Shown here: piece by piece, positions 61,707 through 64,000 of the stretch
How positions within the stretch are numbered: position 1 is the stretch's first letter
Layout of the letters: every line of letters starts with the position of its first letter
Assembly (NCBI RefSeq): GCF_920984735.1
Contig: NZ_CAKLBU010000001.1
Location: 124,001 to 188,000 of the forward strand
Source: Pedobacter sp. Leaf250
GTDB taxonomy: Bacteria; Bacteroidota; Bacteroidia; Sphingobacteriales; Sphingobacteriaceae
Reading direction: 5' to 3'
Length of the DNA stretch: 64,000 nucleotides
Notes under the pieces: model-generated
The model's database searches: none
What the model was told of the DNA's origin: nothing
What the model saw: only the letters and a program-made list of their open reading frames with translations
Program-made: the position numbers and the translations under genes

Positions 61707-62696
61707 TTATTGTTGCTGCTGCTGCTGCTGCATCGCCTCCATATACTGCTGGTAGCTATTTTGTTTTCTAACAGAGGTAGCTAATCCCGACGGTTTTGTA
61801 TAATTAACTTCTTTAGGTTGAAAATAATTTTCGTTATCAATAAAGTCTTCATCATTATAACCTACAGACACATTCACTTCCATAATGTGTTCGAAACCAC
61901 CTTTATAAACACCTTTAACAGGGGAGCAATCGGCAAAATTTCTGCCAACAGCCAAACGAACATGTTTTTCGTTGGCAATGCAGTTATTGGTCGGGTCCAA
62001 ACCCAGCCAGCCATATTCGGGTAAATATGCTTCTGCCCAGGCATGTGTAGCGCCCTCGCCACGCATACCATCTTTGTTTGGACAAATGTAGCCACTTACA
62101 TAACGAGATGGAATACCTGTTAACCTCAACATAGCAGTAAGTACGTGTGCAAAATCCTGACAAACGCCTGCCTTAAGTTTCAGGATTTCTTCAATAGTAG
62201 TATCCACCGCAGTAATTCCTTTTATATACTCGAAATTACTGAAAACATGGGCGCAATATTTAATTGCGGTTTGGTATGGCGTGTCTTCATCGGTTTTGAT
62301 CGCCAAAGCAGTTTCCTTAAGCAGATCGATTCCATTGAAAAATTCCTGTCGCAAATAGTCGATATAAGGAACTTCATATTTAATTGTATCTAAACTATAC
62401 CACTGCTCGCTGCTAAACATATCATCTTGAGGTAGCGGCTTCGCAAAAGTTTCTACACTCACTTTCGAGAATATTTTTAACTGGGTATGCGGTTCGTTTT
62501 GGGTAAAAGTTCCAACTTCGTTTCCATAATAATCGATGAAAATTTCAATTTCAGGGCTTCCTGAAATATTAAGATCATGTTTAATTACTTTCTGAAAATC
62601 ATCTTTTATCGGAAATAAAATAATCTGATTTGCGCTATCCCGAACTGGCGACTCATATTTATAGTTGGTGATGTGTTTGATTTTAAAAATTGGCAT
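61707..62696 (-). CDS. Transglutaminase-like protein with Gln tail
   Basis: The product has 329 residues. An N-terminal beta domain (1-130, HITNYKYESPVRDSANQIIL) precedes a transglutaminase-like core. The catalytic Cys is about 177 in KAGVCQDFAHVLTAMLR, His in GATHAWAEAYLPEYGWLGLD and Asp in LDPTNNC. It ends in EAMQQQQQQQ, a CAG/CAA-encoded glutamine run. It follows the alpha-E gene by 45 nt. Such triplets occur widely and may act in peptide or protein crosslinking or in a still unknown peptide synthesis. Confidence 0.88.
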   Translation of the reverse strand: MPIFKIKHITNYKYESPVRDSANQIILFPIKDDFQKVIKHDLNISGSPEIEIFIDYYGNEVGTFTQNEPHTQLKIFSKVSVETFAKPLPQDDMFSSEQWYSLDTIKYEVPYIDYLRQEFFNGIDLLKETALAIKTDEDTPYQTAIKYCAHVFSNFEYIKGITAVDTTIEEILKLKAGVCQDFAHVLTAMLRLTGIPSRYVSGYICPNKDGMRGEGATHAWAEAYLPEYGWLGLDPTNNCIANEKHVRLAVGRNFADCSPVKGVYKGGFEHIMEVNVSVGYNDEDFIDNENYFQPKEVNYTKPSGLATSVRKQNSYQQYMEAMQQQQQQQ

Positions 62697-62741
62697 ATTC
62701 TTGTTCTGTTATTATTATTAATCGGGATGATTATGTTAATG

Positions 62742-63677
62742 TTATGAATTTGCGAAATAATATTCGTTTAAAAGATTTCCGATGCCAAAAAGTTCGGCTC
62801 TTATCTCGGTTAAATAATCGTGGAGTTGCTCTTCTTGCATGGTGTTTACGGAGCTGTAGGTAATCATACTCTTTAATCTTCCAATTTTAAAAGACAAGTT
62901 ATTGTAATGATCAATATTACTTTCGATTTTTAACCTGCCAAAATAACGTTCGATATTGTGCATGGAGTACAATGCAGACCTTGGAAAATCATTGTTCAGC
63001 ATTACCAACTCAATAATGTTTTTAGCATCAAAGCCCTGGCGATAGGTTTTTAAATAAAGCTCGTAGCCACCTAATGATAATAGTAAATGTTTCCAATAAG
63101 CAATATCTGTCAATAAATCTGGATTGTCACTGATCGAACTGAATTTTATATCCAGAATATCAATAGATTGAATACTTCGTTCTAAATGTTTACCAATCTT
63201 CATGAAACTTCTGCTCTCACCACGTTCCATTGCGCTATCGGCAGTGCCATGATACAACATCACCTGTTTAATCAGGATGTCTAAAGCGGTAATGGGATCA
63301 TCTTTCTGAACATACCAAAGCAGCTTTTCATCTTTTACCGTGTGGTAATATTCATTTAAGCATTGCCATAAATCTTTAGGAATGTGTTCCTGTACACTTC
63401 GGGCATTCTCCCTTGCAAGCGTTACAATATTTAAAATGGAATTTGGGTTTTCACGGTTTAATAATAAATATTCGATTACAGCCCTGCTATCGTGTTGAAT
63501 GTCCAATAGTTCATTCTCATCATCAGCTGAAAAAATTCTGATTACTGGTTTCCAGGTAAATTCCTGAATGGTATCTTGCGATGAGGCATAATTTATTTTT
63601 AACATGCGAAGCATTCCATCGCTGCGCTCCACATATCTGCTTAACCAATATAAGCTCGATGCTACTCTACTTAACAT
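62742..63677 (-). CDS. Alpha-E domain protein
   Basis: The product has 311 residues, nearly all helical. It begins MLSRVASSLYWLSRYVERSD, the typical start of the alpha-E family. GTADSAMERGESRSFMKIGK and LLSLGGYELYLKTYRQGFDA are further family stretches. The function is unknown. It lies between the ATP-grasp and transglutaminase genes; 9 nt separate it from the ATP-grasp gene. The trio is a known conserved association. Confidence 0.88.
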   Translation of the reverse strand: MLSRVASSLYWLSRYVERSDGMLRMLKINYASSQDTIQEFTWKPVIRIFSADDENELLDIQHDSRAVIEYLLLNRENPNSILNIVTLARENARSVQEHIPKDLWQCLNEYYHTVKDEKLLWYVQKDDPITALDILIKQVMLYHGTADSAMERGESRSFMKIGKHLERSIQSIDILDIKFSSISDNPDLLTDIAYWKHLLLSLGGYELYLKTYRQGFDAKNIIELVMLNNDFPRSALYSMHNIERYFGRLKIESNIDHYNNLSFKIGRLKSMITYSSVNTMQEEQLHDYLTEIRAELFGIGNLLNEYYFANS

Positions 63678-63686
63678 ATTTGTATT

Positions 63687-64000
63687 CTAAGAAGTTAAAA
63701 CCCATGTATCTTTACTGCCGCCACCTTGCGAACTGTTTACAACCAAAGAACCTTCTTTTAAAGCTACTCTGGTTAATCCGCCTGGAACAATTGAAATTCC
63801 ATCGGGGCCATTCAACGCAAATGGGCGCAAATCAATTCTTCTGGGTGCCAATTTTCCGTTGATAAAGCAGGGAGCAGAAGAAAGGCTGATGGTGGGCTGG
63901 GCAATGAAATTACGTGGGTCTTTTAAAATCTCTAATTTATATTCTTCAGTTTCCTGTTCAGTTGCAGCATGGCCCATTAACATGCCATAACCACCACTGC
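63687..64000 (-). CDS. Circularly permuted ATP-grasp protein, C-terminal part
   Basis: Only the last 104 or so codons are in the window; the frame stays open to the right edge. Readable wording includes [45 protein letters not shown] and a [19 protein letters not shown] end. This fits the C-terminal part of the circularly permuted ATP-grasp type 2 family (DUF404/407 type), next to alpha-E and transglutaminase genes as usual. The ATP-grasp fold may join amino acids or peptides. The family is inferred from the sequence fragment and context. Confidence 0.8.
   Translation of the reverse strand, partial: SGGYGMLMGHAATEQETEEYKLEILKDPRNFIAQPTISLSSAPCFINGKLAPRRIDLRPFALNGPDGISIVPGGLTRVALKEGSLVVNSSQGGGSKDTWVLTS

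Overview
The window is a low-GC chromosome segment of a Bacteroidota bacterium, most likely of the Sphingobacteriaceae (Pedobacter-like). Supporting signs are a type IX secretion protein paired with a PorP/SprF partner, a fused MurF-alanine racemase, Bacteroidota-type promoters (TAnnTTTG), few Shine-Dalgarno sites, and protein family variants typical of that phylum. The genus is an inference from family resemblance; no 16S gene is present.

Positions 1 to about 20234 are the right-hand part of a tailed-phage prophage. Its left end, with terminase, capsid and attL, lies outside the window. In order it holds small genes, a four-gene leftward cassette, a portal protein, a DUF6712-like connector, a CHAP-type endolysin with putative holin and spanin genes, head-tail/tail genes, two large tail proteins (one with an SGNH hydrolase domain), another large tail protein, an HK97-gp10-like protein, a tape measure protein and two small genes. 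One small gene is preceded by a striking multi-arm structured element. A tyrosine integrase comes last. The prophage abuts the 3' end of a tRNA-Leu(UAA), the probable attachment site, with clustered TGTTGAAACA repeats between integrase and tRNA. A tRNA-Gly(GCC) with a strong promoter follows.

Positions 20.5 to 46.8 kb are mostly housekeeping genes in short units. They include recX, murF-alr, a DUF502 membrane protein, an ArsC-family reductase, a tandem pair of unknown paralogues, a LOG-family hydrolase, a sodium:solute symporter, recR, a PLC/GDPD-like protein, an SDR and an alpha/beta hydrolase. PhnA, an arginine-themed cluster (CtlX-like, arginine deiminase-like, argS), TauE/SafE, an AlkA-like glycosylase and an AI-2E-family permease follow. 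A three-gene RND efflux operon ends this part.

Positions 46.8 to 64 kb hold nhaA, a PorP/SprF gene beside a 1914-residue type-B-sorted multidomain protein with lamin-tail and nuclease-like domains, a Sua5/YrdC protein, an FMN-dependent glutamate-synthase-like protein, asnS, an M28 peptidase, and a transglutaminase/alpha-E/ATP-grasp operon cut by the window end.

Intergenic regions carry several dispersed-looking repeat types: TAATGAC/TCATTAGT heptamers, a 16-bp tandem repeat and large palindromes. At several genes the -7 box lies exactly 4 nt before ATG, which suggests leaderless transcripts. The most unexpected items are the pseudoknot-like element before the 148-residue gene near the integrase and a conserved header sequence repeated upstream of several prophage genes.
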